Assembly: GCF_947499065.1 (NCBI RefSeq)
Contig: NZ_CANMMT010000001.1
Span: forward strand, 186,001 to 250,000
Source of the DNA: an uncultured Tenacibaculum sp.
GTDB lineage: Bacteria; Bacteroidota; Bacteroidia; Flavobacteriales; Flavobacteriaceae
Reading direction: 5' to 3'
DNA length: 64,000 nucleotides
Both the position numbers and the translations under genes were made by a program. The notes under the pieces were generated by a model, which was not told the origin of the DNA, made no database searches, and saw only the letters and a program-made list of their open reading frames with translations. This document shows, piece by piece, positions 1 to 10,428 of this stretch. Numbering within the stretch: position 1 is the stretch's first letter; the number at the start of each line of letters is the position of its first letter.

Positions 1-3000
1 AGTATCAATGGTTGGTAATCCATTTACTGTTACTGTTGATTTACTACTGGTTACACTAGTACAACCTGTTCCTGCATTGCTCACTACTACTTGATAATAT
101 AAAGTCCCTTCGGTTGAAGTTACTGGACTATAACTCGCTGTTGTACCTCCCGTTCCTGTGGTTACATCACTATAAGGCCCTGCTAAACTTGTTGCTGATT
201 GCCATTGATAAGTTAAACTTCCTACACCACCACTAGCTACAACATTTAAAGTTACTGCACCGTCTTTACAAACAGTCGTGCTTGCCGCTGGCTCAGTATC
301 AATGGTTGGTAATGCATTTACCGTCACTGTTGATTTACTACTGGTAACACTAGTACATCCTGTTCCTGCATTGCTAACTACCACTTGATAATATAAAGTT
401 CCTTCGGTTGAAGTTACAGGATTATAACTCGCCGTTGTACCTCCTGTTCCTGTGGTTACATTACTATAAGGTCCTGCTAAACTTGTTGCTGATTGCCATT
501 GATAAGTTAAACTTCCTACGCCACCACTCGCTGCTACATTTAAAGTCACTGCGCCGTCTTTACAAACAGTTGTACTTGCTGCTGGCTCAGTATCGATGGT
601 TGGAACTTGGTTAACCGTTACTGTTGATTTACTACTGGTAACACTTGTACATCCTGTTCCTGCATTACTAACTACTACTTGATAATATAAAGTTCCTTCG
701 GTAGAAGTAACTGGGCTATAACTCGCTGTTGTGCCTCCTGTTCCACTAGTTACATCACTATAAGGCCCTGCTAAACTTGTTGCTGATTGCCATTGATAGC
801 TTAAACTTCCTACGCCACCACTCGCTGCTACATTTAAAGTCACTGCGCCGTCTTTACAAACAGTCGTACTTGCTGCTGGCTCAGTATCGATAGTTGGTAA
901 TGCATTTACTGTTACTGTTGATTTACTACTAGTAACACTGATACATCCTGTTCCTGCATTGCTAACTACCACTTGATAATATAAAGTTCCTTCGGTAGAA
1001 GTTACAGGACTATAATTGGCAGTTGTGCCTCCTGCCCCACTGGTTACATCACTATAAGGTCCTGCTAAGCTTGTTGCTGATTGCCATTGATAGGTTAAAC
1101 TTCCTACGCCACCACTCACTGCTACATTTAAAGTCACTGCACCGTCTTTACAAACAGTCGTACTTGCTGCTGGCTCAGTATCGATGGTTGGTAATGCATT
1201 TACTGTTACTGTTGATTTACTACTGGTTACACTAGTACATCCTGTTCCTGCATTGCTAATTACCACTTGATAATATAAAGTTCCTTCGGTAGAAGTTACA
1301 GGATTATAACTCGCCGTTGTACCTCCTATTCCGCTGGTTACATCACTATAAGGACCTGCCAAACTTGTTGCTGATTGCCACTGATAAGTTAAACTCCCTA
1401 CGCCACCACTCACTGCTACATTTAAAGTCACTGCGCCGTCTTTACAAACAGTCGTACTTGCCGCTGGTTGGGTATCGATAGTTGGAACTTGGTTAACCGT
1501 TACTGTTGATTTACTACTAGTAACACTGGTACATCCTGTTCCTGCATTGCTAACTACCACTTGATAATATAAAAATCCTTCGGTTGAAGTTACTGGACTA
1601 TAATTCGCTGTTGTACCTCCTGTTCCACTAGTTACATCACTATAAGGCCCTGCTAAACTTGTTGCTGATTGCCATTGATAAGTTAAACTTCCTACTCCAC
1701 CACTTGCTGCGACATTTAAAGTCACTGCTCCGTCTTTACAAACTGTAGTACTTGCAGCTGGCTCAGTATCGATGGTTGGTAATGCATTTACTGTAACTGT
1801 TGATTTACTACTAGTAACACTGGTACAACCTGTTCCTGCATTGCTAACTACTACTTGATAATATAAAGTTCCTTCGGTTGAAGTTACTGGACTATAACTC
1901 GCTGTTGTACTTCCTGTTCCACTAGTTACATCACTATAAGGACCTGCCAAACTTGTTGCTGATTGCCATTGATAAGTTAAACTTCCTACGCCACCACTCG
2001 CTACTACGCTTAGAGTTACTGCCCCACCTTTACAAACAGTCGTGCTTGCAGTCGGTTGGGTATCAATGGTTGGAACTTGGTTAACCGTTACTGTTGATTT
2101 ACTACTGGTAACACTAGTACATCCTGTTCCTGCATTGCTAACTACCACTTGATAATATAAAGTTCCTTCGGTAGAAGTTACAGGATTATAACTCGCCGTT
2201 GTACCTCCTGTTCCTTTGGTTACATTACTATAAGGTCCTGCTAAACTTGTTGCTGATTGCCATTGATAAGTTAAACTTCCTACTCCGCCACTTGCTGCTA
2301 CATTTAAAGTCACTGCTCCGTCTTTACAAACAGTCGTACTTGCTGCTGGCTCAGTATCAATAGTTGGAACTTGGTTAACCGTTACTGTTGATTTACTACT
2401 CGTAACACTGGTACATCCTGTTCCTGCATTGCTAACTACCACTTGATAATATAAAATTCCTTCGGTTGAAGTTACTGGACTATAATTCGCTGTTGTACCT
2501 CCTGTTCCACTAGTTACATCACTATAAGGCCCTGCTAAACTTGTTGCTGATTGCCATTGATAAGTTAAACTTCCTACGCCACCACTTGCTGCTACATTTA
2601 AAGTCACTGCTCCGTCTTTACAAACTGTAGTACTTGCAGCTGGCTCAGTATCGATGGTTGGTAATGCATTTACTGTAACAGTAGATTTACTACTGGTTAC
2701 ACTAGTACAACCTGTTCCTGCATTGCTAACTACCACTTGATAATATAAAGTTCCTTCGATTGAAGTTGCTGGACTATAATTGGCTGTTGTACCTCCTGTT
2801 CCACTGGTTACATTACTATATGGGCCTGCTAAACTTGTTGCTGATTGCCATTGATAGGTTAAACTTCCTACACCACCACTAGCTACAACATTTAAAGTTA
2901 CTGCACCGTCTTTACAAACAGTCGTGCTTGCCGCTGGCTCAGTATCAATGGTTGGTAATGCATTTACCGTCACTGTTGATTTACTACTGGTAACACTAGT

Positions 3001-6000
3001 ACATCCTGTTCCTGCATTGCTAACTACCACTTGATAATATAAAGTTCCTTCGGTAGAAGTTACAGGATTATAACTCGCCGTTGTACCTCCTGTTCCTGTG
3101 GTTACATTACTATAAGGTCCTGCTAAACTTGTTGCTGATTGCCATTGATAAGTTAAACTTCCTACTCCGCCACTTGCTGCTACATTTAAAGTCACTGCTC
3201 CGTCTTTACAAACAGTCGTACTTGCTGCTGGCTCAGTATCAATAGTTGGAACTTGGTTAACCGTTACTGTTGATTTACTACTCGTAACACTGGCACATCC
3301 TGTTCCTGCATTGCTAACTACCACTTGATAATATAAAGTTCCTTCGGTTGAAGTTACTGGACTATAATTCGCTGTTGTACCTCCTGTTCCACTAGTTACA
3401 TCACTATAAGGCCCTGCTAAACTTGTTGCTGATTGCCATTGATAAGTTAAACTTCCTATTCCACCACTTGTTGCTACATTTAAAGTCACTGCTCCGTCTT
3501 TACAAACAGTCGTACTTGCTGCTGGCTCAGTATCAATAGTTGGAACTTGGTTAACCGTTACTGTTGATTTACTACTCGTAACACTGGTACATCCTGTTCC
3601 TGCATTGCTAACTACCACTTGATAATATAAAGTTCCTTCGGTTGAAGTTACTGGACTATAATTCGCTGTTGTACCTCCTGTTCCACTAGTTACATCACTA
3701 TAAGGCCCTGCTAAACTTGTTGCTGATTGCCATTGATAGCTTAAACTTCCTACTCCGCCACTCGCTGCTACATTTAAAGTTACAGCGCCGTCTTTACAAA
3801 CAGTTGTACTTGCCGTTGGTTGGGTATTTATGGTTGGAATTTGGTTAACCGTTACTGTTGATTTACTACTGGTAACACTAGTACATCCTGTTCCTGCATT
3901 GCTAACTACTACTTGATAATATAAAGTTCCTTCAGTAGAAGTTACTGGACTGTAACTCGCTGTTGTGCCTCCTGTTCCACTGGTTACATTACTATAAGGC
4001 CCTGCTAAACTTGTTGCTGATTGCCATTGATAGCTTAAACTTCCTACGCCACCACTCGCTCCGACATTTAAAGTCACTGCTCCGTCTTTACAAACTGTCG
4101 TACTTGCCGTTGGTTGGGTATTTATGGTTGGTAATGCATTTACTATCACTGTTGATTTACTACTAGTAACACTGGTACAACCTGTTCCTGCATTGCTAAC
4201 TACTACTTGATAATATAAAGTTCCTTCAGTAGAAGTTACTGGACTATAACTCGCTGTTGTGCCTCCTGTTCCACTGGTTACATCACTATAAGGACCTGCT
4301 AAACTTGTAGAAGATTGCCATTGATAGCTTAAACTTCCTACGCCACCACTCACTGCTACATTTAAAGTCACTGCGCCGTCTTTACAAACAGTAGTACTTG
4401 CCGCTGGCTCAGTATCTATGGTTGGTAATGCATTTACTGTTACTGTTGATTTACTACTGGTAACACTAGTACATCCTGTTCCTGCATTACTTACTACCAC
4501 TTGATAATATAAAGTTCCTTCGGTTGAAGTTACAGGACTATAACTCGCCGTTGTCCCTCCTGTTCCACTAGTTACATCACTATAAGGGCCTGCTAAACTT
4601 GTTGCTGATTGCCATTGATAGCTTAGACTTCCTACGCCACCACTCGCAACGACATTTAGAGTCACTGCACCGTCTTTACAAACAGTCGTACTTGCTGCTG
4701 GCTCAGTATCGATGATTGGTAATGCATTTACCGTTACTGTTGATTTACTACTGGTAACACTAGTACATCCTGTTCCTGCATTGCTAACCACTACTTGATA
4801 ATATAAAGTTCCTTCGGTTGAAGTAACTGGACTATAACTCGCTGTTGTACTTCCTGTTCCACTAGTTACATCACTATAAGTTCCTGCTAAACTTGTTGCC
4901 GATTGCCATTGATAAGTTAAACTTCCTACTCCACCTCTTGCCATCACACTTAAAATCACTGCGCCGTCTTTACAAACGGTCGTACTTGCTGCTGGTTGGG
5001 TATCTATGGTTGGTAATGCATTTACTGTTACTGTTGATTTACTACTGGTAACACTAGTACATCCTGTTCCTGCATTGCTAACTACCACTTGATAATATAA
5101 AGTTCCTTCGGTTGAAGTAACTGGACTATAATTCGCAGTTGTACCTCCTGTTCCACTGGTTACATCACTATAAGTACCTGCTAAACTTGTTGCTGATTGC
5201 CATTGATAAGTTAAACTTCCTACGCCACCACTCACTGCTACATTTAAAGTCAGTGCCCCATCTTTACAAACAGTCGTGCTTGCAGTCGGTTGGGTATCAA
5301 TGGTTGGAACTTGGTTAACCGTTACTGTTGATTTACTACTGGTAACACTAGTACATCCTGTTCCTGCATTGCTAACCACTACTTGATAATATAAAGTTCC
5401 TTCGGTTGAAGTAACTGGACTATAACTCGCTGTTGTACTTCCTGTTCCACTAGTTACATCACTATAAGTTCCTGCCAAACTTGTTGCTGATTGCCATTGA
5501 TAAGTTAAACTTCCTACGCCACCACTCGCAACGACATTTAAAGTTACTGCGCCGTCTTTACAAACTGTCGTACTTGCTGCTGGCTGGGTATCGATGGTTG
5601 GTAATGCATTTACTGTTACTGTTGATTTACTACTGGTAACACTAGTACATCCTGTTCCTGAATTGCTAACTACTACTTGATAATATAAAGTTCCTTCAGT
5701 TGAAGTCACTGGACTATAACTCGTCGTTGTACCTCCTGTTCCACTGGTTACATTACTATAAGGCCCTACTAAACTTGTTGCTGATTGCCATTGATAGCTT
5801 AAACTTCCTACGCCACCACTCGCTGCTACATTTAAAGTTACTGCTCCGTCTTTACAAACGGTCGTACTTGCTGCTGGTTGAGTATCGATGGTAGGTAATG
5901 CATTTACTGTAACTGTTGATTTATTACTGGTAATACTAGCACATCCTGTTCCTGCATTGCTAACTACCACTTGATAATATAAAGTGCCTTCGGTAGAAGT

Positions 6001-6180
6001 AACTGGACTATAATTGGCTGTTGTACCTCCTGTTCCATTAGTTACATCACTATAAGGTCCTGCCAAACTTGTTGCTGATTGCCATTGATAGGTTAAACTT
6101 CCTACGCCACCACTCGCTCCGACATTTAAAGTCACTGCTCCGTCTTTACAAACCGTTGTGCTTCCCGCTGGTTGGGTATC
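1..6180 (-). repeat. Tandem array of 21 x 294-bp (98-aa) Ig-like repeats, continuing off the left edge
   Basis: The phase-marking tatc in the linker occurs at 3, 297, 591 and 885, and again at 4413 and 6177, all exact multiples of 294 bp. There is thus no net indel over 21 copies. Each unit encodes a linker (PTIDT then EP/QP), a VCKDGAVTLNV strand, GSLTYQWQSATSLAG, TSTEGTLYYQVVVSNAG and GTGCTS, ending SKSTVTV. Two linker types alternate irregularly: NALPTIDT and NQVPTIDT. Copies are nearly identical at DNA level, with synonymous and a few replacement differences such as D/N in YSDVT. Confidence 0.95.
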
Positions 6181-9100
6181 AATTGAAAAAGCTTCATTAA
6201 CAGTTATAGTTACTGATACTTTTGCACTCACACACACACCTACCGTGTTACTTACATAATACGTTTTTACTCCCGCTGAAGCTGTACTTGGCACAGTAGA
6301 AGCAGACAAAACTGTTGTTGCATCTGAATCATACCATGTTAAAACACCTGAACCTGTAGCTCTCATTGATAAAGGATCAGCTGCTGTTCCTTCACAATAA
6401 ACTCCATTAGTTACAACTGGCAACGGTGCTTGTGCTTGTTCTATTATTTCTTGTTCTGCACTTGTTACACTTCCACAGTTTTGCGAATCTGTCAAAACTA
6501 TTTTATAAAACCCAGGTTGTAAACCTGTATAACTTCCATCACTATCCCCATCTGTTTGAGAAGCATCTATAAATACTCCTCCCGAACTAGTAGCATATAA
6601 AAGGTTATAAGAATAAGGAGCTACTCCCCCTGAACCTGTTGCTGATAAACTTCCATTATTCACTCCTTGACAACTATTCATTGAACTTAAAGTCGATAAT
6701 GTTGCTGTTATACTTTCAACAATAGTAATAGTTATATCATCCGTACTTGGAGTACATCCTCCACTACTTACTGTCCATCTTAATATTGCCGTATCACCTG
6801 CATTAGCATTTGTTAAAGTTAATGTTGATGTAGGACTATTAGGACTATCAAAAACAACATCTCCAGAAGACAATCCTGTACCACTTACAAAAGACCAAGC
6901 TCCTAATCCGCTCGTAGGAGCAGTTGCGGCTAATCTTGCATCCAATACACATAGACTCATTGTCGCTTGCCCTGCATCTGCAGTACTTGGTGCTTCGTGA
7001 ACTGTTATTGTTATTTCATCTAATTTTTGACAATCTCCACTACCAGTTGTCCATCTAAATATATAGATTCCAGGATTTGTTAAACCTGTAATAGTAGTTG
7101 TTTGAGCATTTGGATTAGAAATCCCTATACTTGCCGCAGAAGGTAAACCCGCCGAACTTGTAGCTTGACTAAGAGATTCTCGATAAGTCCAAGTACCTGA
7201 AACTTCAGCTGCAGTTACAGAAACTGAACTTATTGGTAAACACAATGATTGATCTACCGTAGTTATACTCGCTGTATTAGTTAACGCGTTATTAATTGTT
7301 ACATCATCAGAAGAACCTACACATGAAGAACCTCCTGGTATAGTAAGCGTATAAGTAAATACATAATTATTCCCTGGAATAATTGTAGCCTTAGCCATAT
7401 TAGCATTAATTGCTACTGGTGTAGGGCTATCTACACCTGTAGAACTTTGAAAACTCCAAGTACCAGTAGAACCTACAGTACCTTGTAACAACACTTCATT
7501 AGCAGCACACAAATCTTGATCATTTCCTGCATTTGCTGGAGCCACAACATTAATTGTTAAATCTGTACTACTTCCTAAATTACATGTTGGATCAGCACTT
7601 GGATAAAGAGGAGAACTAGTCCACTTATACTTATAGGTTCCAGTTACCAAACCACTTATGGTAGCTGTTGGTGAATTTGCATCATTTATTGAAGGTGTAT
7701 TCGGACCTGAAACCCAAACCCATTTTCCAACCCCTACAGTAACTGGGTTAGCATTTAATGTAGCCGTATTAGAACAAGAAGCTATTGTTGGTGCAGCTAC
7801 ACTTGCTACAGTTGGGGTATTTGTTATTGTAAAAACAACTTTATCATTCACAAAACAATCTGCTAATGAAACCCTCCATTCAAATTCATATTTTCCATCA
7901 CTTAAGTTAGAAAACATTGCTGTAGGACTTGTTATATCTGTTACCGTCCAACCTGCTGGACCAAACGTTTGCACCCAAGTACCTCCTCCATTTGGATTTG
8001 CATCTGCTGCCATGGTTATCGTACTAGCCCCGCAAATATCTTGATCAGCACCAGCTGAAGGCACAGAATTTAATAGTGATACGATTACAGTATCTTCAGT
8101 TATATTTAAAGGACAAGAAGTATTTGTTATCCTCCATTTAAACTCATAATTCCCTGGTATTAACCCTGTAATAGATGTAGACGCTGAGTTAACATCTGAA
8201 AAACTTGCTGTATTTGGTCCAGAAACCTGAGTCCAAGTTCCCATTTCACCAGCAGTAATTGCTGTTGCGTTTAATGTCGTTGATGTACCCGACGTTAAAC
8301 AAATATCCGAGCCTGCATTTGCCGTTGATGGACTTGTATTCCCTGTTGTTGATACAATAACTGAATCGTTTATGCTTCCACAAGCATTTGATATTGTATA
8401 CGTAAAGGTATAAACTGTTAAAGGACTTAACCCCATTACCAATGTCTTAGGATCTGTATCATCTACAATAGTTACTCCTGCCGAAGGGCTAACAGTCCAC
8501 CTTCCTGCTTCGTTAACTAACAAAGCTGGACTTTGCATCTGATAACTTCCGGCACATACATTTACATCTGTACCTGCAAAATTTGCTGGATGAGAAGGAG
8601 GTCCAGTAGATACTATAACCGAAACTTCATCTGAATCTAAAGGATCAATTGTACTAGTTGGACCACTATTTATACTCCAACGAAAAACATAAGCACCCGA
8701 TATAAGAGAAGATAACTCAGCATTTCTATCAAAAACATCTGATATAACTGCTGTATTAGGCCCGCTAACCTGTGACCACATTCCTTCACCTTGTACCGGA
8801 TTATTACCTGCTAAAGTTGCTGTAGTTGTTGGCGTACATACATAAATATCTGATCCCGCATTTGCATTCGTTGCTGGTCCAGAAATTTTTACTGTAATTT
8901 CATCAGCTGCATTCTCACATCCATTATTTACATCACCATTTGGTCGCCTAAGAACACCTACCACATAAGTACCTATCTCTGTAAATGTTAAAGTCAAATC
9001 CCTTCCAGAAGAAGAACTTCCTGAGGAATTAGCCCCTATCCCTACATAACTTGATGTGGTTACTGGTCCGCTTAAAATTTTATATCTAGTACTAGAACTT

Positions 9101-10428
9101 GTATTATCTCTATTAATCCCAAATTTCACATCAACAGAACCCGAATTTCCTAATGTTGCAAAAATACATTCTGACGGAGTTCCATCATCAGTCAATTCAA
9201 CAAATAATGGTTTCTTAATAAATTTAATTCGTACATCTTTGGTTTTAAAACAATTTGAATTATTATCTGGACCTTTTACAGTATATCTAAATGTATAATT
9301 AACAAGATTTACGTTACCTCCAGCCGTTTGAGACAAACCTGTTACTAAGGTCGTAGGCGAATTTGGATTTACTATTGTTACTCCTCCTGGCCCTGATACT
9401 TGAGTCCATTCGACAGTTTCTCCGGTCTTTTTTGGCGGATTAGCTACCAATAAATATTCTGTAGTTGGATTTGTATCACTATGGCAAATTCTTATCACAT
9501 CATCATCTATCAAACTATCTGCACTTGTAACTGAACCTGTTGGAGATGGAACTGTAACTGATACAGTGCTTGTCCCTGAAGCACAAGGACCTGACACAGT
9601 CCAACGAAAAACATAGGTACCTTCTATTAAATCATTTACTTTGGTATCTTTTTTATCTACATTCTTAATTTTAGGGCTATTAGGACCACTAACCAACTCC
9701 CAAAGTCCTTCTTGTCCATTAAACCCATTTCCTCCATACGAACCATCTAAAGTTACTGTTGTTGTTGCATCAAAACATGGTTTTAACACTTGATCGGGAC
9801 CAGCAGATATTACAGGATCCCCTCCTATATTTGTTACTGTTATTCTGGAAACTCCATCACAAGTTGCATTATTTCCATCAGAGACTCTCCATTCTAAAAT
9901 AGTAGCACCTGATGACTCTTGAGGCAAATTTATAGTAGATGTTGGAGAATTCGAATTGGTTATTGTTAACCCTGCTCCATTTGAACCAATTATAGTCCAA
10001 GTACCTGTATAACCTACACTAGGGGTATTCGCTGCTAACGAATAAGTTCCTGGACAATTTGTTATATCAGTTCCAGATGTAGCTGTTGGACTGGATTTTA
10101 CAGTATAAACAACATCTTGAAAAGTTGAAAGATTATCAGTACATACAGCTGTCAATCTAAATTTATATGTATTTCCTCCTGTTGCACCAGTAATATTTGG
10201 TTGATAAGTTGTAGGATCACTTATTCCTATTGTTGGCCCAGCTATTTGGGTCCACAAAATGGTTCCGGGTTTTATATTTGCATCTCCAGACCCATCTAGT
10301 TTAAACTCTGCTCCTTCACAAATTTCTCCTCCTGCTCCTGCATTAATACTACAATTTTGTGACTGAACATTAAAGTAATTTATTAACAGGAAAAATCCCA
10401 TTAAAAATTTAATGCTTTTGTTCTTCAT
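1..10428 (-). CDS. Giant secreted repeat adhesin (PKD/Ig-like), 3' end missing at window edge
   Basis: One frame stays open from an ATG at 10428 to base 1, giving 3476 codons with no stop seen where I translated it. Residues 1-24 form a signal peptide ending VQSQ. Residues about 25-1245 hold roughly 13 divergent PKD/Ig-like modules, each with a Cys near the start, a W-x-x-VSGP core and a C-terminal FRWT/VTV strand. Residues about 1247-1325 resemble a SprB repeat (GSLSATGSGGVAPYSY) and about 1327-1413 an Ig-like module. From about residue 1417 come 21 tandem 98-residue repeats, each with two Cys (VCKDG and GTGCTS) that could form a disulfide. Such proteins in Flavobacteriia are usually type IX-secreted surface adhesins; the sorting domain would lie off the left edge and is not seen. 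The surface adhesin role is inferred from architecture. Confidence 0.88.
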   Translation of the reverse strand, partial: MKNKSIKFLMGFFLLINYFNVQSQNCSINAGAGGEICEGAEFKLDGSGDANIKPGTILWTQIAGPTIGISDPTTYQPNITGATGGNTYKFRLTAVCTDNLSTFQDVVYTVKSSPTATSGTDITNCPGTYSLAANTPSVGYTGTWTIIGSNGAGLTITNSNSPTSTINLPQESSGATILEWRVSDGNNATCDGVSRITVTNIGGDPVISAGPDQVLKPCFDATTTVTLDGSYGGNGFNGQEGLWELVSGPNSPKIKNVDKKDTKVNDLIEGTYVFRWTVSGPCASGTSTVSVTVPSPTGSVTSADSLIDDDVIRICHSDTNPTTEYLLVANPPKKTGETVEWTQVSGPGGVTIVNPNSPTTLVTGLSQTAGGNVNLVNYTFRYTVKGPDNNSNCFKTKDVRIKFIKKPLFVELTDDGTPSECIFATLGNSGSVDVKFGINRDNTSSSTRYKILSGPVTTSSYVGIGANSSGSSSSGRDLTLTFTEIGTYVVGVLRRPNGDVNNGCENAADEITVKISGPATNANAGSDIYVCTPTTTATLAGNNPVQGEGMWSQVSGPNTAVISDVFDRNAELSSLISGAYVFRWSINSGPTSTIDPLDSDEVSVIVSTGPPSHPANFAGTDVNVCAGSYQMQSPALLVNEAGRWTVSPSAGVTIVDDTDPKTLVMGLSPLTVYTFTYTISNACGSINDSVIVSTTGNTSPSTANAGSDICLTSGTSTTLNATAITAGEMGTWTQVSGPNTASFSDVNSASTSITGLIPGNYEFKWRITNTSCPLNITEDTVIVSLLNSVPSAGADQDICGASTITMAADANPNGGGTWVQTFGPAGWTVTDITSPTAMFSNLSDGKYEFEWRVSLADCFVNDKVVFTITNTPTVASVAAPTIASCSNTATLNANPVTVGVGKWVWVSGPNTPSINDANSPTATISGLVTGTYKYKWTSSPLYPSADPTCNLGSSTDLTINVVAPANAGNDQDLCAANEVLLQGTVGSTGTWSFQSSTGVDSPTPVAINANMAKATIIPGNNYVFTYTLTIPGGSSCVGSSDDVTINNALTNTASITTVDQSLCLPISSVSVTAAEVSGTWTYRESLSQATSSAGLPSAASIGISNPNAQTTTITGLTNPGIYIFRWTTGSGDCQKLDEITITVHEAPSTADAGQATMSLCVLDARLAATAPTSGLGAWSFVSGTGLSSGDVVFDSPNSPTSTLTLTNANAGDTAILRWTVSSGGCTPSTDDITITIVESITATLSTLSSMNSCQGVNNGSLSATGSGGVAPYSYNLLYATSSGGVFIDASQTDGDSDGSYTGLQPGFYKIVLTDSQNCGSVTSAEQEIIEQAQAPLPVVTNGVYCEGTAADPLSMRATGSGVLTWYDSDATTVLSASTVPSTASAGVKTYYVSNTVGVCVSAKVSVTITVNEAFSIDTQPAGSTTVCKDGAVTLNVGASGGVGSLTYQWQSATSLAGPYSDVTNGTGGTTANYSPVTSTEGTLYYQVVVSNAGTGCASITSNKSTVTVNALPTIDTQPAASTTVCKDGAVTLNVAASGGVGSLSYQWQSATSLVGPYSNVTSGTGGTTTSYSPVTSTEGTLYYQVVVSNSGTGCTSVTSSKSTVTVNALPTIDTQPAASTTVCKDGAVTLNVVASGGVGSLTYQWQSATSLAGTYSDVTSGTGSTTASYSPVTSTEGTLYYQVVVSNAGTGCTSVTSSKSTVTVNQVPTIDTQPTASTTVCKDGALTLNVAVSGGVGSLTYQWQSATSLAGTYSDVTSGTGGTTANYSPVTSTEGTLYYQVVVSNAGTGCTSVTSSKSTVTVNALPTIDTQPAASTTVCKDGAVILSVMARGGVGSLTYQWQSATSLAGTYSDVTSGTGSTTASYSPVTSTEGTLYYQVVVSNAGTGCTSVTSSKSTVTVNALPIIDTEPAASTTVCKDGAVTLNVVASGGVGSLSYQWQSATSLAGPYSDVTSGTGGTTASYSPVTSTEGTLYYQVVVSNAGTGCTSVTSSKSTVTVNALPTIDTEPAASTTVCKDGAVTLNVAVSGGVGSLSYQWQSSTSLAGPYSDVTSGTGGTTASYSPVTSTEGTLYYQVVVSNAGTGCTSVTSSKSTVIVNALPTINTQPTASTTVCKDGAVTLNVGASGGVGSLSYQWQSATSLAGPYSNVTSGTGGTTASYSPVTSTEGTLYYQVVVSNAGTGCTSVTSSKSTVTVNQIPTINTQPTASTTVCKDGAVTLNVAASGGVGSLSYQWQSATSLAGPYSDVTSGTGGTTANYSPVTSTEGTLYYQVVVSNAGTGCTSVTSSKSTVTVNQVPTIDTEPAASTTVCKDGAVTLNVATSGGIGSLTYQWQSATSLAGPYSDVTSGTGGTTANYSPVTSTEGTLYYQVVVSNAGTGCASVTSSKSTVTVNQVPTIDTEPAASTTVCKDGAVTLNVAASGGVGSLTYQWQSATSLAGPYSNVTTGTGGTTASYNPVTSTEGTLYYQVVVSNAGTGCTSVTSSKSTVTVNALPTIDTEPAASTTVCKDGAVTLNVVASGGVGSLTYQWQSATSLAGPYSNVTSGTGGTTANYSPATSIEGTLYYQVVVSNAGTGCTSVTSSKSTVTVNALPTIDTEPAASTTVCKDGAVTLNVAASGGVGSLTYQWQSATSLAGPYSDVTSGTGGTTANYSPVTSTEGILYYQVVVSNAGTGCTSVTSSKSTVTVNQVPTIDTEPAASTTVCKDGAVTLNVAASGGVGSLTYQWQSATSLAGPYSNVTKGTGGTTASYNPVTSTEGTLYYQVVVSNAGTGCTSVTSSKSTVTVNQVPTIDTQPTASTTVCKGGAVTLSVVASGGVGSLTYQWQSATSLAGPYSDVTSGTGSTTASYSPVTSTEGTLYYQVVVSNAGTGCTSVTSSKSTVTVNALPTIDTEPAASTTVCKDGAVTLNVAASGGVGSLTYQWQSATSLAGPYSDVTSGTGGTTANYSPVTSTEGFLYYQVVVSNAGTGCTSVTSSKSTVTVNQVPTIDTQPAASTTVCKDGAVTLNVAVSGGVGSLTYQWQSATSLAGPYSDVTSGIGGTTASYNPVTSTEGTLYYQVVISNAGTGCTSVTSSKSTVTVNALPTIDTEPAASTTVCKDGAVTLNVAVSGGVGSLTYQWQSATSLAGPYSDVTSGAGGTTANYSPVTSTEGTLYYQVVVSNAGTGCISVTSSKSTVTVNALPTIDTEPAASTTVCKDGAVTLNVAASGGVGSLSYQWQSATSLAGPYSDVTSGTGGTTASYSPVTSTEGTLYYQVVVSNAGTGCTSVTSSKSTVTVNQVPTIDTEPAASTTVCKDGAVTLNVAASGGVGSLTYQWQSATSLAGPYSNVTTGTGGTTASYNPVTSTEGTLYYQVVVSNAGTGCTSVTSSKSTVTVNALPTIDTEPAASTTVCKDGAVTLNVVASGGVGSLTYQWQSATSLAGPYSDVTTGTGGTTASYSPVTSTEGTLYYQVVVSNAGTGCTSVTSSKSTVTVNGLPTIDT

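Noticed and set aside
408..5894. Plus-strand reading frames of about 60-70 codons recurring inside the repeat array
   Set aside because: They recur with the 294-bp period, encode Leu/Tyr-rich nonsense and lie opposite the continuous adhesin frame; they are shadows of repeat composition.
1..6180. CRISPR array
   Set aside because: The unit is 294 bp, coding and nearly identical throughout, with no short repeat/unique spacer alternation.
7658..8044. 128-codon plus-strand frame inside the adhesin
   Set aside because: The minus strand encodes clear PKD-like modules here; the plus frame has no promoter, neighbour or family pattern.
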